Of a stretch of DNA of 17,861 nt, positions 6,517 to 14,920 are shown one piece after another (position 1 is the first letter of the stretch; each line of letters begins with the position of its first letter). Below the pieces are notes generated by a model. The model searched no databases and had not been told where the DNA came from. It was given only the letters and a program-made list of their open reading frames with translations. The position numbers and the translations under genes are program-made. This DNA comes from Treponema sp. (GTDB taxonomy: Bacteria > Spirochaetota > Spirochaetia > Treponematales > Treponemataceae): positions 1 to 17,861 of the forward strand of contig JAFOTA010000224.1 of NCBI GenBank assembly GCA_017421145.1. The letters run 5' to 3'.

Positions 6517-7464
6517 TTAAATTCCAAAATTAAACAAAACCGGCATGACTATTTTTTTCAGCAGAATGATTATGTATATTCCGACGACACACATAATCAC
6601 AGGATTAATAAGCTCCATGCAGATTTTTTCCGTTTTCGAAAATTTTGATTTTAATGAGCCGCATATTTGCTTGAACACTTTGTTCAAAAGTCCCGAATGC
6701 TCTGCAACCTGCGCATACAGCTTGAAATTTTTCCCAAAGTTGCCGATTGCCTCCCCAATTTTTTTACCGCCATAAATATCTTCTATCGTTTTTAAAATTT
6801 GGTTTTTGATTTTCATATTTTTCTCTGCAATCAGAACAGCGGTTTCCAATCCAGAACAAAGCTCTACTCCTGATTCAGTCACAAAATCCAAAACCGTAAA
6901 GACATCCAGCAAAATCGTTTTATCCAAATAGGATTTCAGAACATAGATCAAGCCAGCTGCAGAAAAAAGCAAAAACAAATTCGCTTCTATGCATCCTGTC
7001 ACGACATTTTTTTTGTAAACATCAAAATCAAAATTTCCGGTCAAATCAACGACAAGCTTCGTCGAATAAAACGACATAATAAGTCCGCCGATAAACGTCA
7101 GCAAAATCACAAAGCCAGGATATACGCACATTGTCAAAAGCTTTGTAAATCTGTTGACTTTGTTTTTTTCACGCTCTTTCAAAAAACTTACCGTGCGTTC
7201 AAGATTTCCGCTTTTTTCTGCCGAACAAACAAATGCAATATACGCTTCGTCAAAATTCAAAATCTGACATTTTTTCAGAGCAAGCGAAAATTTAGAGCCT
7301 TCCGCCAGATACGATTTTATTTCACAGGCGGCCATGTTGCAGTTTTTATGCAATCCTGTCATTCCGCTCATAATTTCCAATGCAGAATGAAGCGTCATGT
7401 CAGATGAAAGCAGCTCGCTCAAAGTTGACGTGAACTGAAAAATTTGTTTTCTGCTCAAAATCAC
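6517..7464 (-). CDS. gspF: Type II secretion inner-membrane platform protein GspF (short)
   Basis: 315 residues from GTG at 7464, in a GTGA overlap with gspE and preceded by GAGG. It has the two T2SSF helical bundles: residues about 8-105 (FTSTLSELLSSDMTLHSALE) and about 190-280 (TESGVELCSGLETAVLIAEK, then AEHSGLLNKVFKQI). Membrane spans are predicted at about 112-132, 161-178 and 288-312, the usual GspF/PilC three-span topology. The family is usually about 400 residues; the shortening falls mainly in the first cytoplasmic part. The protein forms the platform on which GspE acts to drive pseudopilus assembly. Confidence 0.92.
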   Translation of the reverse strand: MILSRKQIFQFTSTLSELLSSDMTLHSALEIMSGMTGLHKNCNMAACEIKSYLAEGSKFSLALKKCQILNFDEAYIAFVCSAEKSGNLERTVSFLKEREKNKVNRFTKLLTMCVYPGFVILLTFIGGLIMSFYSTKLVVDLTGNFDFDVYKKNVVTGCIEANLFLLFSAAGLIYVLKSYLDKTILLDVFTVLDFVTESGVELCSGLETAVLIAEKNMKIKNQILKTIEDIYGGKKIGEAIGNFGKNFKLYAQVAEHSGLLNKVFKQICGSLKSKFSKTEKICMELINPVIMCVVGIYIIILLKKIVMPVLFNFGI

Positions 7465-8654
7465 GAAACCTCTTTTTGTAAAAAATCAGCAGGATTAAGC
7501 TCCTGAATTCTTGCAGACAATTTTCCTTCAACAAGACGCTGAACGATTATCCCGGACAAAACGGCATTTACAAGTTTTGGTGGAACGCCAAGATCATACA
7601 TGCGCAAAACAGCCTGACCGATTGTTCCAGTGTGCAAAGTCGCCAAAACCAAATGACCGGTCAACGCCGCCTGCACTGCAATTTCAGCGGTTTCTCCATC
7701 GCGGATTTCACCGATGAAAATAACATCGGGATCCTGCCTGAAACTTCTTTTCAAAACTTCCGTAAAACCAAGACCATGACAATCTTGAATCTGAACCTGA
7801 CTTACACCTTCCAAAAAATATTCCGGTGGATCTTCAAGCGAAATGATTTTTTTCGAATCCTTACCGTTGTTTCTTATTTCCTCAAGCATGGCAGCAGCCG
7901 TCGTTGATTTGCCTGAACCTGTAGCGCCGCAAATCAAAAGCAGTCCGTTTTCAAGTGCACAGAATTTTTTCAGGACAGAAATCTGATTTTCTTCAAAACC
8001 AAGCTTGTCCAAATCCAATGGGATCTTGGCAGGATCAAGAAGACGCATAACAACGGACTCTTCTTCAAATACCGTACCCACGGTCGGTAAGCTTGAAACC
8101 CTTACAAAAACCCTCCTGTCATTTATAAAAAATGCAAAGTGTCCGTCCTGAGGCCGTCTGTGCTCAACGACATTCAAACCGGCAAGCAGCTTTATTCTTT
8201 GCAAGACAGCATTCCGGCGCTCTTCACCAAGTTCAATTTCATGACAAAGCTTTCCCAAAATCCTGTAGCGGACAACATTTCCTTCTATATGAATATCCGT
8301 TGCATTTGCTTTTACGGCATTTCCGATCAACGCTTCCAAAAGAGCCGCGGCTTCATTTTCAGAAAGCTCCTCTTTTTTCCCCGGCTGGAATTTTTCTGAC
8401 GGTCTTTCACCATCGTGCGAAAACATCCATGATATCTGCTTGTTAAAAGCATCTTTATCAACGGCTACAAAATCACATCCGGTTTCCTGAACGTTCAGCT
8501 TGGAGCAAACCGCTTTTCTAAGACGGGATTTCAAATCCTCATCATTTTCATTCAGCAGACCGAACACAACGGATGACTCATCCTGATTTAAAACCACGGC
8601 TCCATTGTGAAGGCAAAATACAGGAGACAGTGCAAAATCTTTTTTATCCGTCAT
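7461..8654 (-). CDS. gspE: Type II secretion assembly ATPase GspE (compact form)
   Basis: 397 residues. The ATG at 8654 is chosen over that at 8660 because the GGAGG site is seven bases from it (only one base from the other) and it forms an ATGA overlap with gspD. Residues about 100-210 are the N2E domain (NAVKANATDIHIE, RRPQDGHFAFF). Motifs: Walker A GATGSGKST (243-251), Asp box IISLEDPPEY (270-279), Walker B DVIFIGEIRD (310-319), His box TGHLVLATLHT (332-342). It hydrolyses ATP in the cytoplasm to power pseudopilus growth. Oddities: the N-terminal region before N2E is only about 100 residues and hardly resembles N1E, and the tetracysteine zinc module that normally follows QRLV is absent; the protein ends 26 residues after that point. 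Total length is about 100 residues below a typical GspE. Confidence 0.95.
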   Translation of the reverse strand: MTDKKDFALSPVFCLHNGAVVLNQDESSVVFGLLNENDEDLKSRLRKAVCSKLNVQETGCDFVAVDKDAFNKQISWMFSHDGERPSEKFQPGKKEELSENEAAALLEALIGNAVKANATDIHIEGNVVRYRILGKLCHEIELGEERRNAVLQRIKLLAGLNVVEHRRPQDGHFAFFINDRRVFVRVSSLPTVGTVFEEESVVMRLLDPAKIPLDLDKLGFEENQISVLKKFCALENGLLLICGATGSGKSTTAAAMLEEIRNNGKDSKKIISLEDPPEYFLEGVSQVQIQDCHGLGFTEVLKRSFRQDPDVIFIGEIRDGETAEIAVQAALTGHLVLATLHTGTIGQAVLRMYDLGVPPKLVNAVLSGIIVQRLVEGKLSARIQELNPADFLQKEVS

Positions 8655-10651
8655 AAACATTCCTCCAAATCTGCGGCTTTAAGCATCCTTGTTTTGAAAT
8701 CCATTACGCTGTTTTTTTCACTGTTCATTTCCTCATCGTTTTCCCAATGCGGAACAAGATAAATTACCATTTCTGTTTTTTCAGTAGTCCGGTTGTTCGA
8801 TTTGAAAAGCCATCCCAACAGCGGAATCTTTGAAATCCAGGGAGTGCGCTTTTCGCTCCATGTCTCTTCATTTTGAATAAGTCCGCTCAGTACTATAGGC
8901 TCTCCGCTTTTTCCAAGGACTTCCGTCGTTATTATTTTTTCGCTTGTCGGCGGCGGGTTTCCGGTTGATGATGACAAGTCCGCACCCTGTCTTGAAATTG
9001 ATGCAGTGACTTTGCTTGTTATGATTCCGTCACCGCTTATCCATCCGGTCACATCTATTTTCAATCCTGACGCTATCTCCCTTGTGACACCGGTATAGAT
9101 GGGAGTTCCTGTTTCCGGATTTATATTATTGTCCCGGTAGCGGTATGTGTTTGTATTCACGAAGTTGATCGTTCCTCCGCTCACTCCATGCAAGGTCGTG
9201 TCAGCAAAAACCTGCGCCCTGTTTTCATTGATTGCAGACTGAAGCGATGCCGCAAATTTCAAACCGAACGCGCTTACGACATCCAGATTGAAATCAAGGA
9301 CTGAACCCAACGAAACTGAAAGATCATTTGAATCACCGAGCGAAAGTCTTCTGGCCGACAAAGAATTTTCCCATGACGCATCTTCCGTTGACTGATACTG
9401 CATGACCAAAAGATCATAGCGGAGCCGTTTTACAGGGCAATCTACTTCATTAAGATATTCCAAAAGCTGTTCATGCTGTGCTTCATTTCCATTGAAAAAG
9501 AAAACGTTATCCTGAGTGCTTTTTACAATCTGCGATGCAAACACACCGGGCGGAAGATGAGTCAAAAAATCATCCGTGCGGATATAGCGCAGCTTTACGA
9601 CAAATGAATTTTTTGCTGCATCAAAACTTTTTATAAAATCTGCAATCTGATTCTGTACGTCTTCTTTTGCAAAGCACAAAAAGCTGTTTTCATCTTCAAG
9701 CGGAATCAACGTCTGCCTGCCGAAACGGTTTTCAATCAACGGAACTGCTTTTGAAACGGAATAATATGAAAGGCTGTGCTTCTGCCAAGTTTTTCCGGTA
9801 TCAGAAAGGGAACTTCCGACAGATGAATCCGGGAGTATGTAAATGATTCCGTCAGATTCCATGGCTTCCAGCGAGCAGTTCGAACAAATCAAACGCAGGG
9901 TGTCTTCAAAATCCTTGCCGCTGAACAAAACTCTTTTAATTCTAAAACTTGTATCACAGGCAAAAATGAATTCCCTTCCGGCTGCTGAAAATAATTCTTC
10001 AAGCGTCACGCCGGCTGATGCATCCTGAACATCGACCAAAAAATGTTCCGAATCATTTTCATCATATTTTCTTACGGTAACCATTTCACGTTCTGCAGAA
10101 TATGATTTTTTCTGTGATGAAACTTTGTTGATTCTAAAATGTCCGTCATTTGATTCGGCATAATATTCTTTTCCGAGAACCCTTGTAACGGCATCCACAA
10201 AATCCATGGGATTGTTTCCGCTGGTGTGTAGCGTAACAGGATTTTCGGACAATGAATCAAAAGTTATCTCGCACTGAAATTTCTGGCTGATTTTATCAAC
10301 GAGCGAAACAGGTCTGATATCGGATGCATCCAAAAAATATCCGCCGGAATCATCAGGGGTAAACAAAACTTTTGAAACCGTCCAAGTCTTTTCTGATTTT
10401 TCAACGTACAATCTTTGTGCTTTCAAAAAACTATTGAATGCAGAATCAAAATCTTCACCGGCAAATCTGAAAGTTGCTTTTCCGCTTACCGTATCATCCC
10501 CAACGATTGCAATTCCGCGGTAAAGACTTATTGAATAAAAAATCTCCGAAATGTCGCGGTTCAAAAATTCAAATCCTTCCATTGCAGACTGTGAAAAAAT
10601 CGACGAGCAAAAAATCAGCATGCCGGCAAGGAGCGCAAAAATCTTTTTCAT
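8651..10651 (-). CDS. gspD: Type II secretion outer-membrane secretin GspD
   Basis: 666 residues from ATG at 10651, four bases after GGAGG. A signal peptide covers residues 1 to about 22. The C-terminal secretin domain (about 410-635) is unmistakable: DVTGWISGDGIITSKVTASI, GEPIVLSGLIQNEE, then KIPLLGWLF and TEMVIYLVPHW. Between signal and barrel I see three segments with the same strand-helix-strand pattern as STN/N0 domains (about 27-95, 105-176, 203-274) and then two N1-type segments (about 292-345 and 350-410). T2SS secretins usually have one N0 and three N1-type domains. A 30-residue tail after the barrel is charged and could bind a pilotin. It forms the outer-membrane channel. First gene of the secretion operon, with a promoter 30-60 bases upstream. 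Confidence 0.93.
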   Translation of the reverse strand: MKKIFALLAGMLIFCSSIFSQSAMEGFEFLNRDISEIFYSISLYRGIAIVGDDTVSGKATFRFAGEDFDSAFNSFLKAQRLYVEKSEKTWTVSKVLFTPDDSGGYFLDASDIRPVSLVDKISQKFQCEITFDSLSENPVTLHTSGNNPMDFVDAVTRVLGKEYYAESNDGHFRINKVSSQKKSYSAEREMVTVRKYDENDSEHFLVDVQDASAGVTLEELFSAAGREFIFACDTSFRIKRVLFSGKDFEDTLRLICSNCSLEAMESDGIIYILPDSSVGSSLSDTGKTWQKHSLSYYSVSKAVPLIENRFGRQTLIPLEDENSFLCFAKEDVQNQIADFIKSFDAAKNSFVVKLRYIRTDDFLTHLPPGVFASQIVKSTQDNVFFFNGNEAQHEQLLEYLNEVDCPVKRLRYDLLVMQYQSTEDASWENSLSARRLSLGDSNDLSVSLGSVLDFNLDVVSAFGLKFAASLQSAINENRAQVFADTTLHGVSGGTINFVNTNTYRYRDNNINPETGTPIYTGVTREIASGLKIDVTGWISGDGIITSKVTASISRQGADLSSSTGNPPPTSEKIITTEVLGKSGEPIVLSGLIQNEETWSEKRTPWISKIPLLGWLFKSNNRTTEKTEMVIYLVPHWENDEEMNSEKNSVMDFKTRMLKAADLEECL

Positions 10652-10776
10652 AAAACCTCCGTCTTTTTGTCCTCACTTTATTTATATGCAATGAAAATCA
10701 CCGATGTAAAAAAATCTGCATAATTTTTTTAATTTTTTTGAGGCAGAGGATTTATTGATTTTTAGGTTTTAGGATT
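10652..10776 (-). other. araC-gspD intergenic region
   Basis: 125 very A/T-rich bases between the AraC-type regulator and gspD. It holds the gspD promoter and ribosome site. The stretch just after the araC stop (about 10722-10776) has several A- and T-runs but no clear GC-rich terminator stem, so partial read-through from the parAB-side operon into gspD is possible. Confidence 0.5.
10681..10710 (-). promoter_or_regulatory. Probable sigma70-type promoter of the gspD operon
   Basis: On the minus strand, TTTACA (10710-10705) is followed after 18 bases by TATAAA (10686-10681). Each hexamer matches the consensus at five of six positions. Predicted transcription start near 10674, giving a leader of about 23 bases with the GGAGG ribosome site of gspD. 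Confidence 0.6.
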
Positions 10777-11463
10777 TTAGTTTTCCCGTATTTTTCCAGG
10801 TGCAAGTCCGAATTCACGGCGGAAGATCCGGTTGAAATATGACGGGTCGTTGAATCCGGTTTTGGAAGCTATTTCTTTTACGCTTAGGCCTGTGCGCTCC
10901 AAAAGGATTTTTGCTTCATTTATCCTTACGGCAAGGACATAATCCCAGAGGTTCAGTCCCATTTCTTTTTTGAAAATTCTTGAAAGATAATCGGTGCATG
11001 TTCCGGCATTTTTTGCGATTATCTCCCGCGTAAGATTTTCATTGAAGCGCTCACCGATAAAGCGGAGGGAATTTTTTACGACGGCAGATGTTTTCGGCGG
11101 CAAAAAAGATTTTCTTGATTCAAGAATCTGGATGACTCTTTTTTTTACTTTTTGATTTTCAAGGACATGCGAAGAACAAAGCATCACGCGCGGAAGATTC
11201 AGCATATCAAAAAATTTTGTGAGCAGGGAAAGATTTTCAGATAAGACTAAAAAAGGAACATAAGTGAAATTTTCATTTTTACGGATTTGCTGTATGTCAA
11301 CGTCGTAAACCGAATCAATTACAATCAGATCGGGGACAAAGCCATACAGCATGGTGTCCAAAAAATTTATTGATGAAACTATTTCCATCTGACATTCGGA
11401 CGGAAATAGTTTTGCAATCTTCGAATCTTGCGTGACAATTACGATTTTTTTGGACGCAATCAT
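10777..11463 (-). CDS. AraC-family regulator with receiver-like N-terminal domain
   Basis: 228 residues. The ATG at 11463 lies one base after the HD-gene stop; no good ribosome site is visible, so translation is probably coupled. Residues about 125-226 are an AraC/XylS DNA-binding domain with two helix-turn-helix units; the second (193-215) shows the hallmark GFNDPSYFNRIFRREFG. Residues about 5-115 fold in the order of a response-regulator receiver: KIVIVTQDSK, PDLIVID with Asp50 in the phospho-acceptor place, FLVLS. The acidic pair after the first strand is reduced to one Asp, and the usual KP after strand 5 is missing, so phosphorylation may not be the signal. It lies directly upstream of gspD on the same strand, making it a candidate regulator of the secretion operon (inference). 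No cognate kinase is in the window. Confidence 0.88.
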   Translation of the reverse strand: MIASKKIVIVTQDSKIAKLFPSECQMEIVSSINFLDTMLYGFVPDLIVIDSVYDVDIQQIRKNENFTYVPFLVLSENLSLLTKFFDMLNLPRVMLCSSHVLENQKVKKRVIQILESRKSFLPPKTSAVVKNSLRFIGERFNENLTREIIAKNAGTCTDYLSRIFKKEMGLNLWDYVLAVRINEAKILLERTGLSVKEIASKTGFNDPSYFNRIFRREFGLAPGKIREN

Positions 11464-11464
11464 T

Positions 11465-12568
11465 TTATAGCCAAGCTACAGAACCGTATGCCGCATCTTT
11501 ATAATTCAGGAAATCTTCTATGTTGCCGGCGACTTCTTTGCTGAGCTTTGACACTCTTACCGGACCAGATGCAGTTTTTACAAGAGGATCGACATAACGC
11601 TGCTTCACATTGAGTGAAATATTGTATGCGTTTTTCTGCGCCTCCTGTGCACGCTTGATTTCTTTCATGCCGCGGAAAGTGCGCCACATCTTGCAGAACT
11701 CTTTGATTGAAGAAGGATCTTCCAAATTTACGTTTTCTTTTTCAATTCTGTCAAAGCACCTGACGATTGAAAATTCATCGAGATCGTACAAATCATCATC
11801 GGAGAGGAACCTGCATTCAATGGCTTTTGAAATGGAATCTGCCAGAAGCTTCATTGAAACTTTGTCTTCATTCTGCTGCAGGATCTTGGAGATTTCAAGG
11901 AATCTGTTCGTATACAAAACGGCGGCATCCAAATCAGAAAATCCGATTTCATCTTCACCGTTTTCATTTTTCAAAAGCTGCGTAAATGAATAGTTCGTTT
12001 TGATTTCATCCAAAGTCCAGTTACCGCACAATGCAGATCCTGAAGGATACATATATTCAAGCCTGTCCGCATTGAGCCCAGGACGTGGGTTGTCGGCAAC
12101 AGGATATTTATGGTAGTTGTCAATTTCATATTTGTAGATTCCGTCCCTGAACAAATTTTCGCTCAAGAACAAATCTTCGTTTATCATCTGCTTCGTGGGT
12201 TCTTCCGTGCTTTCCTGCTTTTCCGTGTCACCGTTTCTAAAATCAAGAACATGACCGAATGCCGGCATTGCAATGTCGTGGAAAAGTCCTGAAAGCGTCT
12301 GCTTTTTATCGTGCGTGAATTTCCAGATAATCAGCGCGACTCCTACGGAATGATCATAGCGGGAATAAAAGAACTTGTTTTTGAAAAGCGGAGTCCAGTC
12401 AGTTCCGCAAAGAAGTCCTACACCGTCAAGGCGGCGCACAATTGGAAGTGAAGAATATTCCAAAAGAAAATCCGGCATTTCGTCACAAAGGATCGAATGA
12501 TATGCCTTGGCATAAGATTTACCGCTTATTTCAGATCCAGCATCATTTACTTCAATTATGTTTTCCAT
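11465..12568 (-). CDS. HD-domain phosphohydrolase (dNTPase/SAMHD1-like)
   Basis: 367 residues from ATG at 12568, five bases after AGGAGG. The metal site of the HD superfamily is complete: His73 in RYDHSVGVALI, His97-Asp98 in SGLFHDIAMPAFGH, and Asp168 in NADRLEYM. The arrangement SRYDHSVG, FHD, then P-FGH is that of deoxyguanosine-triphosphatase-like and SAMHD1-like HD proteins, which strip triphosphate from dNTPs or cleave other phosphoesters. The C-terminal half is helical, as usual in the group. The substrate cannot be read from sequence. It is flanked by a CadD-like gene (9-base gap) and an AraC gene (1-base gap), hence probably co-transcribed with parAB. Such proteins are conserved in spirochaetes and clostridia; a nucleotide-pool role would suit its link to segregation genes, but that is speculative. 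Confidence 0.85.
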   Translation of the reverse strand: MENIIEVNDAGSEISGKSYAKAYHSILCDEMPDFLLEYSSLPIVRRLDGVGLLCGTDWTPLFKNKFFYSRYDHSVGVALIIWKFTHDKKQTLSGLFHDIAMPAFGHVLDFRNGDTEKQESTEEPTKQMINEDLFLSENLFRDGIYKYEIDNYHKYPVADNPRPGLNADRLEYMYPSGSALCGNWTLDEIKTNYSFTQLLKNENGEDEIGFSDLDAAVLYTNRFLEISKILQQNEDKVSMKLLADSISKAIECRFLSDDDLYDLDEFSIVRCFDRIEKENVNLEDPSSIKEFCKMWRTFRGMKEIKRAQEAQKNAYNISLNVKQRYVDPLVKTASGPVRVSKLSKEVAGNIEDFLNYKDAAYGSVAWL

Positions 12569-12577
12569 TTTCGCCTC

Positions 12578-13219
12578 CTAATTTCCACCCGCAAAAAAGT
12601 TTTGCACAAAACCAACAGTGCCGTTTGTCCACAGAATATAGATTCCAAGTAAAATCAATAAAACCGGAACCAATATATGCCCGACTTTTTTCATTACACT
12701 TTTTATAATTGAAATACTAAACGCCAAATCAACTAAAATCAACATAACCGACTGCAAAACGGCAAACACGATTGCGCACGTTAGATATTCCCATCCGCCG
12801 ATTGTGGTGAAAAACGGAATATAAACTGCAAAATCTGTTCCCGAAGCCGCAAGAAAAACCAGCATTGTGTAAATCACCGCCGAGATGACTTTTTCTCCGC
12901 TTTCTTCGGTTGTTCCGGCAATTGATTTTTCGTCCGCCTTTTTCCTGAAGATTTCCCTTATGCCCAAACCAATCGGTATGAGACCGAGGAACCCGACATA
13001 GCGTGCAGGAATCTTATGCAGATATGAAGCAAAAAAAGCTGAGCATGCAGTGACTAAAATCAATGCCGCATACTTTCCGGCACCTGCAAAAAATCTTCCG
13101 CGCTTTGAAGGATATTTTGCGAACAAAACCAAAAGCAAAACAAACTTGCCAAGCTCCGTAGATACGAATGCTGCAACAGAAGAAAAAAAGACCGCCAAAA
13201 ACGAAGCTGCACCGTCCAT
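12578..13219 (-). CDS. CadD-like membrane transporter
   Basis: 213 residues, about six hydrophobic spans (roughly 5-34, 47-67, 73-91, 113-128, 146-170, 181-197). The pattern FLGLIPIGLGIREIF (77-91) and GTDFAVYIPFF (127-137) matches the cadmium-resistance transporter family CadD (PF03596-type), where the equivalent segments are GLLGLIPIYLGI and a GxDNxxVYIP segment. Known members are inferred to export Cd2+ or other cations. The metal is not evident here, and no CadC-type repressor gene is adjacent. Start ATG at 13219, five bases after the parB stop, with AAGGA nine bases upstream. Its place between parB and the HD gene looks like operon packing rather than a shared function. Confidence 0.8.
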   Translation of the reverse strand: MDGAASFLAVFFSSVAAFVSTELGKFVLLLVLFAKYPSKRGRFFAGAGKYAALILVTACSAFFASYLHKIPARYVGFLGLIPIGLGIREIFRKKADEKSIAGTTEESGEKVISAVIYTMLVFLAASGTDFAVYIPFFTTIGGWEYLTCAIVFAVLQSVMLILVDLAFSISIIKSVMKKVGHILVPVLLILLGIYILWTNGTVGFVQNFFAGGN

Positions 13220-13224
13220 CGGCT

Positions 13225-14172
13225 TTAATCCTTCTTTGTGATTACGTTGTAAATCCTGTCCAAATCGTCCTTGTTAAAATAGTTTATCGTTATTGTGCCC
13301 TTTTCAAAATCTCCTTTCATTACGACTTTTGTTCCAAGCGCATCTATAAACTCCTGTTCTATGTTAACATAGTTCGGATCCCGTTTATCTACCTGACTTT
13401 TGTCTTTGGAGGCTTTTGCTGCACGGCCGCCTCCGTTAAAAGTCTGTGCAATCCTTTCGCTTTCACGTACAGAAATTTCCTGATTTATTATGCGGTCAAA
13501 AAGCACCCTTTGATCAGGCGGATTTACCACGCTCAAAAGTGCGCGCGCATGTCCAGGCGTAATCTTTCCGGATGCAAGGGAATCGAGCATGTCGTTAGGC
13601 AATTTCAAAAGGCGCATTGAATTTGCAACGGTCGAGCGGTTTTTTCCAACTCTCTGCGCAACCTGTTCCTGCGTTATGTTTTCAAGCTCCATAAGCTGAA
13701 AGTATGCCTGGGCTTCTTCAACCGGATTCAAATCAGTACGCTGGATGTTTTCAATCAACGCGACTTCAAGCTTACGGCTGTCGGAATACTTTCTAAGCTG
13801 CACCGGAACTTTTTCAAGACCTGCTGCCCTTGCTGCCCTTGTCCTGCGTTCTCCTGCTATTATATAGAAGGTTCCGTCTTCCGCATCTTCAATTATTATC
13901 GGTGAAAGAACTCCTTCCTGCTTTACGGATTCAGTCAGCTCCGCAAGTTTATCTTCGTCAAAAAAACGACGGGGCTGCCTTGGGTTCGGTTTCAAAATAT
14001 TCGGATCAACCCAGAGGGTTCCGTTTTCATCGCTGCTTATACCCTTGGGAAGCTTCATTTTTGAGGATGATATGCTTGTTTTTTTTGTCGATGCGGCGGC
14101 TTCGGAACTTTCGACTCCGTTTTCTTTCATCAAAGCTCCGAGACCTTTGCCAAGTCTTTGTTGTTTAGCCAC
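13225..14172 (-). CDS. parB: Chromosome-partitioning protein ParB (Spo0J family)
   Basis: 315 residues from GTG at 14172, overlapping parA by 8 bases, GAGG upstream. The N-terminus has the ParA-stimulating motif LGKGLGALM (7-15), then a Ser-rich linker. The CTP-binding/CTPase core follows: PNPRQPRR (62-69), GERRTRAARAAG (107-118) and ENIQRTDLNPVEEA (141-154). The helix-turn-helix for parS binding is TQEQVAQRVGKNRSTVANSM (167-186). A C-terminal dimerisation region ends ITINYFNKDDLDRIYNVI. All motifs are intact, so it should act as a sliding clamp loaded at parS to segregate the chromosome origin. No full parS palindrome was found in the window. Confidence 0.97.
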   Translation of the reverse strand: MAKQQRLGKGLGALMKENGVESSEAAASTKKTSISSSKMKLPKGISSDENGTLWVDPNILKPNPRQPRRFFDEDKLAELTESVKQEGVLSPIIIEDAEDGTFYIIAGERRTRAARAAGLEKVPVQLRKYSDSRKLEVALIENIQRTDLNPVEEAQAYFQLMELENITQEQVAQRVGKNRSTVANSMRLLKLPNDMLDSLASGKITPGHARALLSVVNPPDQRVLFDRIINQEISVRESERIAQTFNGGGRAAKASKDKSQVDKRDPNYVNIEQEFIDALGTKVVMKGDFEKGTITINYFNKDDLDRIYNVITKKD

Positions 14173-14920
14173 GGCTCAGAACCTCTTCCGAAAGTTTTTC
14201 ATAACTCTTTGCACCGATGCACGTTGGGTCGTATTTGCATATAGGCTCACCATGGGAAGGTGCTTCCGACAATCTGATATTGCGCGGGATTATTGTGTTG
14301 AAGACCAAATCATTGAAATAGCCTTTAACCTGCATGACCACATCCTGAGCAAGCCTGGTGCGGCTGTCATACATGGTAAAGAAGATTCCGCCTATGACAA
14401 GGCTCGGATTTATGGTCTGCTGAACTTTTTCCAGAGTCTGAAGAAGAAGGGTGATTCCTTCAAGGGCAAAGTATTCGCACTGCATTGGAACAAGAACGGC
14501 ATCCGCAGCGGCAAGTCCATTCAGGGTAAGGATGCCCAGTGACGGCGGACAATCGATAAGTATGTAATCGTATTTCGGGCGGAGGGGTTCAAGGGCATTT
14601 TTTAGGAAGAATTCCCTGTTTTCCTGGTCAACAAGCTCTATGGCGGCACCGGAAAGGTCTATTGAAGCTGTAATTGCATCCAGATTATCAACGCAGGAAT
14701 GTTTCACGGCATCTTCTGCAGAAACAGTCCCGGCAAGAAGTTCATAAATAGTAGGTTTGTCCTTGCTCACTCCGACACCGCTTGACATGTTTCCCTGGCT
14801 GTCGAAGTCCACCAAAAGCACTTTTTTCCCCGCCTGTGCTATATAGGCACCAATATTTATCGCAGAAGTAGTTTTACCTACTCCTCCTTTTTGATTAACG
14901 AAAACAAATACCTTACCCAT
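14165..14920 (-). CDS. parA: Chromosome-partitioning ATPase ParA (Soj family)
   Basis: 251 residues. Deviant Walker A is KGGVGKTT (11-18) with the signature Lys11; the A' motif is VLLVDFDSQGN (34-44), and Walker B lies in YDYILIDCPPS. The length and the lack of an N-terminal HTH are those of the chromosomal Soj/ParA type, which binds DNA nonspecifically in the ATP state and is stimulated by ParB. The ATG at 14920 begins MGKVFVFVNQKGG, the usual start of the family, and there is no upstream ribosome site. A TATACT hexamer ends seven bases before the ATG, so the mRNA may be leaderless. Forms an operon with parB (8-base overlap). Confidence 0.97.
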   Translation of the reverse strand: MGKVFVFVNQKGGVGKTTSAINIGAYIAQAGKKVLLVDFDSQGNMSSGVGVSKDKPTIYELLAGTVSAEDAVKHSCVDNLDAITASIDLSGAAIELVDQENREFFLKNALEPLRPKYDYILIDCPPSLGILTLNGLAAADAVLVPMQCEYFALEGITLLLQTLEKVQQTINPSLVIGGIFFTMYDSRTRLAQDVVMQVKGYFNDLVFNTIIPRNIRLSEAPSHGEPICKYDPTCIGAKSYEKLSEEVLSRG

